This document shows, piece by piece, positions 1 to 9,862 of a DNA stretch of 64,000 bases. The translations under genes were made by a program, and so were the position numbers. The notes under the pieces were generated by a model. It worked only from the letters and a program-made list of their open reading frames with translations. It was not told where the DNA came from and made no database searches. The stretch comes from Agarilytica sp045430305 (GTDB lineage: Bacteria; Pseudomonadota; Gammaproteobacteria; Pseudomonadales; Cellvibrionaceae), in contig JAILXW010000001.1 in the NCBI GenBank assembly GCA_045430305.1, forward strand, positions 124,001 through 188,000, read 5' to 3'. Position 1 is the stretch's first letter. Each line of letters opens with the position of its first letter.

Positions 1-2946
1 GCAGCTTCAGTGCGGCCAGATGGTGGTGTTAGCATCCATCAGACTATGTTGGCGATTCAGCGTGAAAACCCACAAGCCTTCATAAACAACAATATCAATC
101 TGCTCAAAGCTGGGCAGATTTTGCGTATTCCTGACCGTGATGACATGGTTGATCTTGAGCAGCGCTCTGCTGTTCGCGAAGTGGCGCAACAAAACTCAGC
201 GTGGTCTGACTCAGACGATGTGAGCGACGCAACACTTAGTGCTTCGAATTCTTATACCTCCAGCTCTGAAGGCTCTAGCTCGCCTGAAGGCCGTCTAAAG
301 CTTGCTTCTCCAGATGATGCTTACGATAGTAGTGAAGGCCGCTCCAGTGGCTCTACCGCAGATAGCAGTACCGATGCGCTTGAAAATGAACTGTCGGCAA
401 CACTCGAGCAGCTAGATTCTTCATCTCGTGAAAATAAAGATTTACGCTCTAAGGTTTCTTCGCTCGAAGAGCAAATCGAAACAATGGAACGTATGCTCGA
501 AGTGAGCAATGAAAGCATGCGCGCGCTTGAGCTTGCAGCCAAGCAACGAGAAGAGGCAGCAGCAAACAATGAAGGCGCTGTAGAAGATAGTGTTGAGACT
601 TCTGACCCAGTGGCTGAAGAAGAAAGCGAATTTGTTAGTGAAGATACAGATTACGAAGCGACTGAAAACTCACAGGAAGGTATGGGTGAAGAGCTTGCGA
701 TTGGTGAAGTCGATGTGGATACAGAAATTGATACCGAATCGCTTAGTGACGCATTGCAAGAAGGTCTTTCGGATGAAGATGCTGACGCAGAAGGCTCGTT
801 CGATGACGAAGCGGCCGAGGAAGTGGTTGAAGAAGTTGTAGAAGCAACGCCAGCACCAGAAGTCTCTAAGCCTGTCGTAATACCTCCGCCAGCACAGAAA
901 AGCATTGTCGACCTCATTCTCGAAAACATCTTGTATGTTGTGGGTGGTGTCGTGGTTCTTGTCGGTGTGATCTTCGTAGTCTTCCGCAAGAAAGGCGGCG
1001 ACGATGCAGACGATTTCTTCGAAGAGCATGGTCTTAACGATCTTTCTAGTGCGGAAGAGCACGATGACAGCACCGTGATTCAAGATCGCGACCGTGGAGA
1101 AGAAGAGGACCTGGGGCTTGGCGATTTAGACGAAGCGCAGGAAGAAGTGCCTAGTTTGACTGAGTTCGAAGAAGACGTTGCCGAAGATGACGGTGACGGA
1201 GAAGCACAAACTGAAGACGTGGTAACCGAGGCTGATATCTACATCGCCTACGGTCGTTTTGACCGTGCAGAAGAGATGTTACTCAACGCACTGGCAAAAG
1301 ATGCAAACGACGAAGATGTGCGCCTCAAGCTACTTGAAGTGTATTCAACTCAGGGTGATGCGGAAAACTTCGACCCACATTATGCCAAGCTTCGCGCATT
1401 TGCTTCAGACGCAACTATCGAGCGAGCGGATGCCTTGCGAGCCAGTATTCCGCATATTGCTGAGTTTGATGAAAGCAGTTTCGATACGGCAGATGTTGAT
1501 GCCGGTGCTTCAGACGCTGCTACAGAAGACGACTTTGGCCTTGGTCTAGATTTGGATGCGCCGGCAGAAGAAGGTGCCTCTGACGAAGTAAGCTTGGATT
1601 TAGACGATGATTTGTCACTCGATACAGGTGGCGAAGACTTGGCTTCTGATGGTCTTGGTGAATTTGACCTTGGCGATGACAGTTCAAATGAAGAGCAGGG
1701 GTTTGACCTAGACCTCGGTGATCTCGATTCCGACGGTGACCCAGATGCAAGTTTGGAAATTGAATTGCCTGATGAAAGCGAGATCGTCGATGCGACAGAC
1801 GCTGGTAGCGACTTGGCGGACGGCTTAGATCTCGATTTTGATATTGAAGATGCCGCTGATAGTGATACAGACGATTTAGGTGAGCTGGATCTTGACTTGG
1901 GCGAAAGCTCTGGTGATTCAGACTTGGAAGATTTAGAAGCCGGTTTGGGTGATCTAGATGGCGATTTGTCGCTAGATTCCGATATAAGTTTTGATATTGA
2001 AGGTGATGACCTCGACGCTGATTTAAGCCTTGATTTGGATAAAGGGGCAGAATCCACCGAGTCGGATGATTCCGCGCTAAGCATCGATCTTGATTCAGAG
2101 TCTGAGCTTGATACTGACTTCGGTGACTTAAATGCCTCTGCTAGTCTGGAAGAAAGCGCCGAGGGTCTTGAGTCTTTCGACGCTGATCTTGGGGATGATT
2201 TAGAGCTTGGAGACTTGGATCTGGATGTCGGTTCTGAAGATTCAGTAGGCAGCGATACCGTTGTAAATGAAGCTCTGAACGATGAATATATCGAGCAGAA
2301 GCTTAGTGAAGATAGCGATTTAGATATGAATCTTGAGGGGGATATCCCGCTTGAGACAGAAGAGCCGCAGCTAAGTGAAGAATTTGAAGCGATGAGCAAG
2401 CCTGCGCCTGCACCCGTCGAGGAGGCAAGTGCCGCGGTTGAAGAGAGTGATGATTTGTCTATGTCGGATGACGACGACTTAGACCTTAGCTCGCTTGATC
2501 AAGAGCTTGATGAATTGACCGCTGGAGTAGACGGTGAAAGTGACGAAATTCCAACAATGGAAGAACCACTCACTGATCTTGATGCTTTTGATGACGATTT
2601 AGAGCGTGACGAAGCCGCGGCTGAAGTTGTGAGCACTGGTGCTACACCAGAAAAGCCCGTTGAAGAAATGGGTGAAGACACTATGTTCCAGCAAGCGTTA
2701 AATGAAACCCCTGCAGTAGAATCGGGTTTTGAAATTCCAGAGGTTAGTGCTGAAGACGTTGATGATGATGATCTCGACTTCTTGAGTGATAGCGACGAGA
2801 CTGCTACCAAGTTAGATTTGGCGCGTGCCTATATTGATATGGGCGACCAAGAAGGTGCTCGCGATATTATCCGCGAGATTCTGGAAGAGGGTAATGACGA
2901 ACAAAAAGAAGAAGCGCAAGGTCTGCTTTCTCGTATCGAATCCTAA
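1..2946 (+). CDS. fimV: FimV-like pilus/polar assembly protein, 5' end missing
   Basis: The frame is open from base 1, so the gene begins upstream and 981 residues are visible. FimV is an inner-membrane protein that supports type IV pilus assembly, twitching and polar organisation. The visible part begins inside a LysM-like peptidoglycan-binding module ending around residue 55. A Ser/Glu-rich linker with a coiled coil (about 120-185) follows, then one membrane span at about 305-328 ending in RKKG. The cytoplasmic part carries a TPR-like helix pair at about 410-450, a very long Asp/Glu/Leu/Gly-rich region, and the conserved C-terminal FimV motif (ARAYIDMGDQEGA, about 940-953). The gene is followed by truA, as in Pseudomonas. 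The family call is firm; the role in this organism is inferred from the family. Confidence 0.93.
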   Translation, partial: AASVRPDGGVSIHQTMLAIQRENPQAFINNNINLLKAGQILRIPDRDDMVDLEQRSAVREVAQQNSAWSDSDDVSDATLSASNSYTSSSEGSSSPEGRLKLASPDDAYDSSEGRSSGSTADSSTDALENELSATLEQLDSSSRENKDLRSKVSSLEEQIETMERMLEVSNESMRALELAAKQREEAAANNEGAVEDSVETSDPVAEEESEFVSEDTDYEATENSQEGMGEELAIGEVDVDTEIDTESLSDALQEGLSDEDADAEGSFDDEAAEEVVEEVVEATPAPEVSKPVVIPPPAQKSIVDLILENILYVVGGVVVLVGVIFVVFRKKGGDDADDFFEEHGLNDLSSAEEHDDSTVIQDRDRGEEEDLGLGDLDEAQEEVPSLTEFEEDVAEDDGDGEAQTEDVVTEADIYIAYGRFDRAEEMLLNALAKDANDEDVRLKLLEVYSTQGDAENFDPHYAKLRAFASDATIERADALRASIPHIAEFDESSFDTADVDAGASDAATEDDFGLGLDLDAPAEEGASDEVSLDLDDDLSLDTGGEDLASDGLGEFDLGDDSSNEEQGFDLDLGDLDSDGDPDASLEIELPDESEIVDATDAGSDLADGLDLDFDIEDAADSDTDDLGELDLDLGESSGDSDLEDLEAGLGDLDGDLSLDSDISFDIEGDDLDADLSLDLDKGAESTESDDSALSIDLDSESELDTDFGDLNASASLEESAEGLESFDADLGDDLELGDLDLDVGSEDSVGSDTVVNEALNDEYIEQKLSEDSDLDMNLEGDIPLETEEPQLSEEFEAMSKPAPAPVEEASAAVEESDDLSMSDDDDLDLSSLDQELDELTAGVDGESDEIPTMEEPLTDLDAFDDDLERDEAAAEVVSTGATPEKPVEEMGEDTMFQQALNETPAVESGFEIPEVSAEDVDDDDLDFLSDSDETATKLDLARAYIDMGDQEGARDIIREILEEGNDEQKEEAQGLLSRIES

Positions 2947-2969
2947 GTATAAATTCCAAAGACGTATTG

Positions 2970-3000
2970 AAAAGCCTTGCCCTTTGGGTAAGGCTTTTTC
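2970..3000 (+). terminator. Rho-independent terminator after fimV
   Basis: The arms AAAAGCCTTGCCC and GGGTAAGGCTTTTT pair with a 3-base loop, starting 24 bases after the fimV stop, and end in a T run. It separates fimV from truA. The A-rich left arm could let it act in the other direction too. Confidence 0.85.
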
Positions 3001-3026
3001 ATTTCTGACCCTTTAAAATTAGAACG

Positions 3027-3872
3027 ATGTACACTCGTAACTGTGAAATAAAGCAAGGCGTAGATTTCCCTGAAGGTATGCATCGCTATGCCCTGGGTGT
3101 AGAGTACCAAGGCGCATCTTTTAATGGGTTTCAAAGGCAGGCGTCTTCTGCTGCAAACACCGTTCAGGCCCATCTGGAACGCGCTATTTCCAAAATAGCA
3201 GCAGAGCCTATTACCTTAGTTTGTTCTGGTCGCACCGATGCTGGCGTGCATGCATGTGAGCAAGTTATCCACTTTGACACGCTCGCTGAACGCCCCGAAA
3301 AAGCGTGGGTACAGGGGGTCAATACTCAGCTTCCTGAAGAAATTCGCGTGCATTGGGGTAGGGAAGTGCCAAAAGGTTTTCACGCCCGTTTTAGTGCGCT
3401 TGCACGGATTTATCGTTATGTGATTCTGTCAACGAAAGTGTGCCCCGCTCACTTGGCCAAGAACATCACAAGCACTCATTACACGCTTGATCTGGACGCT
3501 ATGCAGGCCGCCGCTAGCCTATTAGAGGGTGAACACGACTTTTCTTCATTCCGCTCTTCTCGGTGTCAGGCGAATACCCCGACACGTCGTCTGGAATATC
3601 TACGTTTCAGTTCGCGTGGGCCTCTGATTGTGTTGGAGGTGAAGGGCAATGCATTTCTCCACCATATGGTGCGTAACCTCGTCGGCACGCTTATCGACAT
3701 CGGTCGTGGGGCCAAGCCTGTAGAGTGGGCTTCTGAATTGCTTGAGCTGCGAGACCGTACAAAAGCTTCTCCTACTGCTTCGCCCGAGGGGCTGTACTTC
3801 ACAAAAGCGGTTTACAGTGAAGAGTTTGTGCTGCCCGAAAGGCCGCTTGGGCCTTTGTTTCTCCAATCTTAG
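3027..3872 (+). CDS. truA: tRNA pseudouridine(38-40) synthase TruA
   Basis: TruA converts U38-U40 in tRNA anticodon stems to pseudouridine. The catalytic motif GRTDAGVHA is present with the nucleophile Asp71 (numbered from this start), as are FHARFSA, the NAFLHHMVRNLVG segment and the C-terminal GPLF. The length of 281 residues is close to the E. coli protein (270). Neither this ATG nor the in-frame ATG at 3078 has a well-spaced Shine-Dalgarno. The later one would leave only two residues before the first conserved strand, so the longer form is given. The gene lies between fimV and trpF, the usual order in Pseudomonas relatives. Confidence 0.95.
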   Translation: MYTRNCEIKQGVDFPEGMHRYALGVEYQGASFNGFQRQASSAANTVQAHLERAISKIAAEPITLVCSGRTDAGVHACEQVIHFDTLAERPEKAWVQGVNTQLPEEIRVHWGREVPKGFHARFSALARIYRYVILSTKVCPAHLAKNITSTHYTLDLDAMQAAASLLEGEHDFSSFRSSRCQANTPTRRLEYLRFSSRGPLIVLEVKGNAFLHHMVRNLVGTLIDIGRGAKPVEWASELLELRDRTKASPTASPEGLYFTKAVYSEEFVLPERPLGPLFLQS

Positions 3873-4075
3873 CTTTAGCTCTATTTGCCTTAAATATGGC
3901 TGCTGTACTTGTCACTAAAGGTCGAACCGCGTTGGGGTTTCCGTGCTATTTGGCTCACAATCAGGCCGTTTTCTGGTAAGATCTCGCCCTTTCTTTTAGA
4001 AAATACAGCATTCCAGTAGCGCCGGGTAAAACCGGTGCTTGAACTTGGTGAGCTAGCGGCGTCATAAGAGGGTAT

Positions 4076-4711
4076 TTGGCATTGAGCGTGAGCGTTCGTG
4101 TAAAAATTTGCGGTATCACGCGGCCAGAAGACAGCGCCTATGCCGCCCAATGCGGCGCAGACGCAATCGGTATTGTCTTCTACCCGCCCAGTAGTCGCTA
4201 TGTTGCAGATCTGGCGTTAGCGCGAGACATTGCCCTGGCTGCAGGCCCGTTTGTGAATGTAGTAGGTTTGTTTGTAAATGCTGACGCTAAAGAAGTAGAA
4301 GACACCATAAAGACCGTTCCCTTGAGTTTGATGCAATTTCATGGGGATGAAAGCGCTGAAATATGTGAAAGAGCGCAGCGGCCATATATCAAAGCGCTGC
4401 GAATGAAAGAAGGTCTTGATCTGGTTGCGCAGTGTGACTTGTACACAAATGCGAGCGGCTTTTTGCTAGATACATACGTAAAAGGGCAGCCTGGTGGAAC
4501 CGGTGAACGCTTCGACTGGCAGCGCGTACCTCAAAACACTGGTCGCCCATTGATTGTTGCAGGTGGATTAACCCCAAGTAACGTAAGTCAGGCCATTGCA
4601 CAAACACGACCTTATGCGGTTGATGTAAGTGGCGGGGTAGAATCAAGCCCTGGTATAAAGAGTAACGAAAAAGTACGAGCCTTTATCGAAAAGGCGAAGC
4701 AAAAAATATAA
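4076..4711 (+). CDS. trpF: Phosphoribosylanthranilate isomerase
   Basis: TrpF catalyses the Amadori rearrangement of phosphoribosylanthranilate, a cytoplasmic step in tryptophan synthesis. The single-domain TIM barrel (211 residues) has the catalytic Cys12 in KICG and the general acid Asp132 in LLDTY. The phosphate-binding motifs GGLTPSNV and VDVSGGVESSPGIK are present. The start is TTG behind AAGAGGG; TTG 4082 or GTG 4088 are alternatives with better spacing. It heads a trpF-trpB-trpA run that continues to accD. There is a 203-base gap to truA in which I see no leader peptide or attenuator. Confidence 0.96.
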   Translation: MALSVSVRVKICGITRPEDSAYAAQCGADAIGIVFYPPSSRYVADLALARDIALAAGPFVNVVGLFVNADAKEVEDTIKTVPLSLMQFHGDESAEICERAQRPYIKALRMKEGLDLVAQCDLYTNASGFLLDTYVKGQPGGTGERFDWQRVPQNTGRPLIVAGGLTPSNVSQAIAQTRPYAVDVSGGVESSPGIKSNEKVRAFIEKAKQKI

Positions 4712-4761
4712 CGTGAGAAGTAATTAAACTAAATTACTGCCCCATAAATAGGAAGCCCTCA

Positions 4762-5979
4762 GTGAACCAAATTTCAGACATAGACTATAGCGCCTTCCCA
4801 GATGAACACGGCCACTATGGCGAGTTCGGCGGTCGCTTTGTTTCAGAGACACTGATGCACGCCTTGGACGAGCTTCAAGAAATTTACACGCGTGTAAAAG
4901 ATGACCCAGCTTTTCAAGAAGAGTTTGATAAAGACCTTGCGCACTACGTGGGTCGACCCTCCCCTTTGTATTTTGCAGAACATTGGACAAATAAAATCGG
5001 CGGCGCAAAACTTTTCTTAAAACGAGAAGATTTAAATCACACAGGTGCACACAAAGTAAATAACACGATCGGCCAAGCGCTGTTAGCGAAGTACACCGGT
5101 AAAAAACGTGTTATTGCAGAAACAGGTGCAGGTCAACACGGCGTTGCAACGGCAACTGTGGCCGCGCGACTCGGTTTAGAGTGTGTAGTATATATGGGCG
5201 CGGAAGACGTTCAGCGTCAAGCTCTTAATGTGTACCGTATGAAGCTTTTAGGCGCGACAGTGGTGCCTGTGCAAAGTGGTTCACGTACATTAAAAGATGC
5301 CATGAATGAAGCTATGCGCGATTGGGTCACCAACGTCGATGATACTTTTTATATTATTGGTACCGTTGCTGGGCCGCACCCATACCCGCAACTCGTGCGC
5401 GATTTTCAGTGTGTGATTGGCCGCGAAGCGCGCGCACAATGTTTAGAGCAAACTGGCAAACTACCTGAAGCGCTTGTTGCATGTGTGGGTGGCGGATCAA
5501 ATGCTATTGGTTTATTTCATCCATTTCTCGACGATAAAAACGTGAAAATGTATGGTGTTGAAGCGGGTGGTTTCGGTGTGGAAACTGGCAAGCATGCAGC
5601 ACCACTCAACGACGGTATTCCCGGAATTCTTCACGGTAACCGTACCTATTTAATGGAAGACGAAAACGGCCAAATCATCGAAACACATTCTGTGTCTGCT
5701 GGTTTGGATTACCCTGGTGTTGGCCCTGAGCACAGCTGGTTAAAAGATATTGGTCGTGCAGAATATGTCGCCATTAACGATGATGAAGCTATGAATGGGT
5801 TCCGCAGCCTAACGCGAACCGAAGGCATAATGCCGGCTCTGGAATCGTCTCATGCCATCGCATATGCAGAAAAACTTGCCCTGACTATGAAAAAAGACGA
5901 TGTCATCATCGTTAATTTAAGTGGGCGTGGTGATAAAGATATTTTGACCGTTGCCAAAATTGACGGCATCGAAGTCTGA
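4762..5979 (+). CDS. trpB: Tryptophan synthase beta chain
   Basis: TrpB joins indole to serine in the alpha2beta2 tryptophan synthase complex. The 405-residue PLP enzyme shows Lys98 in HTGAHKVNN, which forms the Schiff base, and the catalytic Glu120 in AETGAGQHG. The phosphate-binding GGGSNAIG loop and the C-terminal LSGRGDKD motif are also present. The start is GTG, 6 bases after AGGAAG. It sits 50 bases after trpF and 78 before trpA. Pseudomonas keeps trpBA elsewhere in the genome, so the joined trpF-B-A order here is a lineage feature. Confidence 0.97.
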   Translation: MNQISDIDYSAFPDEHGHYGEFGGRFVSETLMHALDELQEIYTRVKDDPAFQEEFDKDLAHYVGRPSPLYFAEHWTNKIGGAKLFLKREDLNHTGAHKVNNTIGQALLAKYTGKKRVIAETGAGQHGVATATVAARLGLECVVYMGAEDVQRQALNVYRMKLLGATVVPVQSGSRTLKDAMNEAMRDWVTNVDDTFYIIGTVAGPHPYPQLVRDFQCVIGREARAQCLEQTGKLPEALVACVGGGSNAIGLFHPFLDDKNVKMYGVEAGGFGVETGKHAAPLNDGIPGILHGNRTYLMEDENGQIIETHSVSAGLDYPGVGPEHSWLKDIGRAEYVAINDDEAMNGFRSLTRTEGIMPALESSHAIAYAEKLALTMKKDDVIIVNLSGRGDKDILTVAKIDGIEV

Positions 5980-6057
5980 TTAAATAAAAATTAATACATT
6001 GAACAAATCAAAGCTACGCATATTGAATATATGTTTCGCTGAAAAAAGGGCAGTAGA

Positions 6058-6870
6058 TTGAACAGAATCCAACAACAATTAGCGCAGTTAAAAGAGCAAG
6101 GGCGAAAAGCGCTGGTCTGCTACATCGTTAATGGTGATCCAAACCCAGAGGCGACGCTTCCGGCAATGCATGCCTTGGTCGAGGCGGGCGCAGATATTAT
6201 CGAACTCGGTGTACCTTTTTCTGACCCTATGGCAGAAGGCCCCGTGATTCAGCGCGGCCATGAGCGTGCCTTAGAGCACAACATCAGCCTTAAAGGTACT
6301 TTTGAGCTCGTTGCTAAGTTTCGCGAAAAGGACGCAAGTACCCCTGTGGTACTAATGGGTTACGCAAACCCAATCGAGCGCATGGGGTATGAAGTATGTG
6401 CAGAAAACGCGTCTAACGCAGGTGTTGATGGCTTGCTAACGGTAGATCTGCCCGCAGAAGAGTCAAATGGCTTACACGCATTTTTACAGAAAAAATCTAT
6501 CGAAAATATATTTCTAGTGGCGCCAACAACGACCGCTCCACGTATGAAGAAAGTGGTCGAGCTAGCAGGTGGGTTCGTATATTACGTATCGCTTAAAGGT
6601 GTTACTGGGGCTGGGCACCTAGATATTGACTCTGTTCAAACTCGCCTAGAAGAAATTAGAGAACTCACAGATCTACCAACCCTTGTTGGCTTCGGTATTA
6701 AAGATGCCGAATCGGCCAGTGCTGTCGCCAGTGTGTCAGATGGCGTGATTGTCGGTAGTGTATTAGTAAAAGCAATGGGCGAAAATACTGAACAAAGCAC
6801 TGAAGATATTTGTCAGAGTTTAAAGTCAATCGTTGCGCCTATGCGCAAGGCGCTCGACGAACTGAACTAA
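6058..6870 (+). CDS. trpA: Tryptophan synthase alpha chain
   Basis: TrpA cleaves indole-3-glycerol phosphate and passes indole through a tunnel to TrpB. It is a 270-residue TIM barrel with catalytic Glu49 in IIELGVPFSDP. The position aligned with E. coli Asp60 is Glu60 (SDPMAEGPVIQ), a conservative change. The family signature SLKGVTGAG and the phosphate-binding GFGIKD are present. The start is TTG, preceded by an AAAAAAGGG stretch. It ends 57 bases before accD. Confidence 0.96.
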   Translation: MNRIQQQLAQLKEQGRKALVCYIVNGDPNPEATLPAMHALVEAGADIIELGVPFSDPMAEGPVIQRGHERALEHNISLKGTFELVAKFREKDASTPVVLMGYANPIERMGYEVCAENASNAGVDGLLTVDLPAEESNGLHAFLQKKSIENIFLVAPTTTAPRMKKVVELAGGFVYYVSLKGVTGAGHLDIDSVQTRLEEIRELTDLPTLVGFGIKDAESASAVASVSDGVIVGSVLVKAMGENTEQSTEDICQSLKSIVAPMRKALDELN

Positions 6871-6927
6871 AACCAAGCTAGAACAATAATCACAGCTAAA
6901 TACAGATCAAAGAAAGAAGAAAGAATT

Positions 6928-7800
6928 ATGAGTTGGATTGATAAAATCGTTCCCAATGTTGTTCGCACCGAAAACAAATCAAGCAAAGTGCCTGAAGGGG
7001 TTTGGAAGAAGTGTACTAAGTGCGCGTCTGTACTTTACCGCCCAGAACTCGAAAAAAACTTAGACGTATGCCCCAAGTGTGATCATCACATGCGTATTGG
7101 TGCGCGTCGCAGGCTAGATATCTTTCTTGATAAAGATGAGCGTGAAGAACTGGCAACAGATGTGCTTCCTATTGATCGCTTGAAATTTAAAGATGTTAAA
7201 AAATATAAAGATCGCCTGACTACCGCGCAGAAAAACACCGGTGAAAAAGATGCATTGGTTGCAATGAAAGGCACGTTAAAAGGTATGCCGGTCGTGGCTA
7301 GTGCTTTTGAGTTTGCCTTTCACGGCGGTTCAATGGGTTACGTGGTAGGTGAAAAGTTTACTCGTGCAGCGCAAGTGGCTTTAGAAAACGAGTGCCCCTA
7401 TGTTTGTTTTTCTGCAACGGGCGGTGCTCGTATGCAAGAGGCATTGATTTCATTAATGCAAATGGCTAAAACCAGCGCTGTCATCGAGCGAATGAAACAA
7501 GAAGGTATTCCCTTTATTTCAATTATGACTGACCCCGTTTACGGCGGCGTGTCAGCAAGCCTTGCCTTGCTGGGTGATATTAATGCAGCTGAACCCGGCG
7601 CGCGCGCAGGTTTTGCTGGGCCAAATATTATTGAGCAAACCATTCGCCAAAAATTGCCCAAAGGTTTCCAGCGTAGTGAGTTTTTGTTGGAACATGGTGC
7701 CATCGACATGATTATTTCACGTACTGAAATGCGTGATCGTTTAGCATCGATTTTGGCGAAATTCACACACCAAGCACAACCCATACTCGAGATTAATTAA
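6928..7800 (+). CDS. accD: Acetyl-CoA carboxylase carboxyltransferase subunit beta
   Basis: AccD forms the carboxyltransferase with AccA and makes malonyl-CoA for fatty acid synthesis. The N-terminal zinc ribbon has Cys29, Cys32, Cys48 and Cys51. It is followed by a crotonase-fold domain with the SATGGARMQE oxyanion segment and YGGVSASLA. The length of 290 residues is normal. The ATG has a GA-rich ribosome binding region. It lies between trpA and folC, and accD-folC-dedD is the standard arrangement in gammaproteobacteria. Confidence 0.97.
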   Translation: MSWIDKIVPNVVRTENKSSKVPEGVWKKCTKCASVLYRPELEKNLDVCPKCDHHMRIGARRRLDIFLDKDEREELATDVLPIDRLKFKDVKKYKDRLTTAQKNTGEKDALVAMKGTLKGMPVVASAFEFAFHGGSMGYVVGEKFTRAAQVALENECPYVCFSATGGARMQEALISLMQMAKTSAVIERMKQEGIPFISIMTDPVYGGVSASLALLGDINAAEPGARAGFAGPNIIEQTIRQKLPKGFQRSEFLLEHGAIDMIISRTEMRDRLASILAKFTHQAQPILEIN

Positions 7801-7820
7801 ATCTAAAAGAGGGGGCTCCA

Positions 7821-9146
7821 ATGACAACAACTTTAGCCGACGAGAATATTGAGCACGCTGATTTGTCATTGAGCCAATGGCTCGATCGCCTCGAAACGGC
7901 CCATCCTAAAAAAATTGATCTGGGGCTAGACCGGGTTCGATTGGTGGCAGAACGGCTTGACCTGCTGAAACCCCGTGTAAAAGTGATCACTGTAGCGGGT
8001 ACCAACGGCAAGGGTTCCTACGTTGCCGCGCTAGAGGCGCTACTTCTGAATACGGGTAAGCATGTCGGGGCTTACACATCTCCGCATATGATGCGTTACA
8101 ACGAGCGTATCAAAATTAATGGTACAGAAGTAAGTGATGCTAGTGTTTGTGGCGCTTTCAAAAAAATAGAAGTGGCGCGGCAGCAAATATCACTTACCTA
8201 TTTTGAATATGGAACGCTCGCTGCTTTACTCCTCTTTAAAGACGTACCGCTAGACTACATAATCCTAGAAGTGGGGTTAGGTGGTCGCTTAGATGCGGTC
8301 AATATTATCGATCCCGACCTTGCTGTGATTACCAGTATTGACCTTGATCATGAGGAATGGCTAGGCAACACACGAGAAAAAATTTCAGAAGAAAAGCTAG
8401 GCATACTTCGTAGGGGTATACCTTGTGTGTGTGCAGAAAGGAATTTAACCGAAACGATGCGGGCCATGTTTCGTGCAATGAATAGCGAAGTCTATTTAAT
8501 GGGGCGCGATTTTGACGTTGAAATAAAAGGGCGACCCTCCATTGCTGAATATAAAGCTCAAGTGCAATGCGAGTATCGAAGCCCAGAAAGTGATAGCGCG
8601 ATAACATTCATCGACAAAGGGCTGTCACCTTATAGCGTAGGCGCAGCAATACAGACGTTAACCGTGCTGGGCGAAGTTGTTTTCAAGGAAGAGGAAGCCT
8701 CTAAAATAGAGAACAGCATAAATAGGGTGTTGTTACCTGGGCGAAATGAGCAGGTAAAGGTAGGCGGTCAACACTATGTGATGGACGTTGCGCACAATTC
8801 TGCGGCAACCACCGTATTGGCAAACCGCTTAGTGCAAGAAGCGTTTAAAGCTGACATAGCCATTGTGGGTATGATGTCAGATAAAAATATTACCGAAGCG
8901 ATGTTGCCGCTCTTACCCTGCGTAAGTAAGTGGGCTGTATGTGACATACCCGAAAATTCTCGCGCTGAAACAAAAGAAAAGTTAAAACAGATTCTGGTTG
9001 AAGCGGGGGTGTACGACAAAGACGTTGAGTTGTTTGAAAATGTTGAAATGGCAATGAATGATCTAAATGAGTGCGCGAATAGAGTGCTTGTTATGGGTTC
9101 ATTTTTAACAGTATCTGCCGCGCGTAGATGTCTGGAATTACAATGA
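7821..9146 (+). CDS. folC: Folylpolyglutamate / dihydrofolate synthase
   Basis: FolC adds glutamate to dihydropteroate and then further glutamates to folates, using ATP. This Mur-ligase-type protein (441 residues) has the P-loop TVAGTNGKGS near residue 56, the folate-loop region SPHMMRYNERI and the LEVGLGGRLDAVN motif. The C-terminal domain holds VMDVAHN. An ATG lies 5 bases after GAGGGGG. The gene follows accD by 20 bases and is followed by dedD after 28, so the three are probably co-transcribed. Confidence 0.96.
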   Translation: MTTTLADENIEHADLSLSQWLDRLETAHPKKIDLGLDRVRLVAERLDLLKPRVKVITVAGTNGKGSYVAALEALLLNTGKHVGAYTSPHMMRYNERIKINGTEVSDASVCGAFKKIEVARQQISLTYFEYGTLAALLLFKDVPLDYIILEVGLGGRLDAVNIIDPDLAVITSIDLDHEEWLGNTREKISEEKLGILRRGIPCVCAERNLTETMRAMFRAMNSEVYLMGRDFDVEIKGRPSIAEYKAQVQCEYRSPESDSAITFIDKGLSPYSVGAAIQTLTVLGEVVFKEEEASKIENSINRVLLPGRNEQVKVGGQHYVMDVAHNSAATTVLANRLVQEAFKADIAIVGMMSDKNITEAMLPLLPCVSKWAVCDIPENSRAETKEKLKQILVEAGVYDKDVELFENVEMAMNDLNECANRVLVMGSFLTVSAARRCLELQ

Positions 9147-9174
9147 CAAATAAAACACCTAAGAGAAGTAAATA

Positions 9175-9693
9175 ATGGATGATGGTTTAAAGCAACGCCT
9201 CATTGGTGCGTTTGTTCTATTTGCTTTGGGTGTGATATTCATTCCGGTGATATTTGATCGAGACCGTATAGAACCAGTCGATAAACGGACTCAAATCCCC
9301 TCGGCGCCGTACATCGAACCCGTCGATGTTAACGCATCACATTCTCCTGTAGTAAAAGAAATAGCCTTACCGGCAGAAGAAATCTATCTGCCCGACGAAG
9401 CAAAAGAAGTCTCAATAGAGCCAGAAAACCACAGCGTAACACCAGAAGGTGTGCCTAATAGCTGGGTGCTTCAAACAGGCAGTTTTCGTTACATAAAGCA
9501 CGCAGAACAATTTCGCGATACCTTAATTAAGGAAGGTTATTCAGCATATATACGTACCGCCACAACAGAAAAAGGGAAAATGACCCGTGTTTATGTTGGC
9601 CCAAAACTCGATAAAAATATATTAATAAAGCAGAAAAAAGAAATCGAGAAAAAGCACAACACCACGGCGATGTTGTTGAAGTTTGAGCCCTAA
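9175..9693 (+). CDS. dedD: DedD-like SPOR-domain division protein
   Basis: A short cytoplasmic start leads to one membrane span (about 9-26, ending FIPVIFDRD), a Pro/Glu-rich periplasmic linker, and a SPOR domain at about 97-170 beginning WVLQTGSF. SPOR domains bind glycan strands lacking stem peptides at the septum. DedD-type proteins are non-essential cell division factors. At 172 residues it is a little shorter than E. coli DedD. In Pseudomonas relatives cvpA follows directly; here two minus-strand genes intervene. Confidence 0.9.
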   Translation: MDDGLKQRLIGAFVLFALGVIFIPVIFDRDRIEPVDKRTQIPSAPYIEPVDVNASHSPVVKEIALPAEEIYLPDEAKEVSIEPENHSVTPEGVPNSWVLQTGSFRYIKHAEQFRDTLIKEGYSAYIRTATTEKGKMTRVYVGPKLDKNILIKQKKEIEKKHNTTAMLLKFEP

Positions 9694-9862
9694 GGTTCAG
9701 TGAGTATCACGGCTTAAGTTGCAATGCAGGTGCTCAACGTTCTTGTTGGTGCTGTTCCGAAGAAAGTTTGGATGTTATAAGCGTTGCCGGTTGTGGTTAG
9801 AGACACGCTCTTGTGTTTTAACGTGGAAGGTGGGTAAGAGGGGTGCTCGAAAAGCAATTGTT

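Noticed and set aside
1380..2399. Long minus-strand open frame opposite fimV, Ser-rich
   Set aside because: It mirrors the Asp/Leu/Ser-rich repeats of FimV in another frame, has low complexity and no ribosome binding site or domain.
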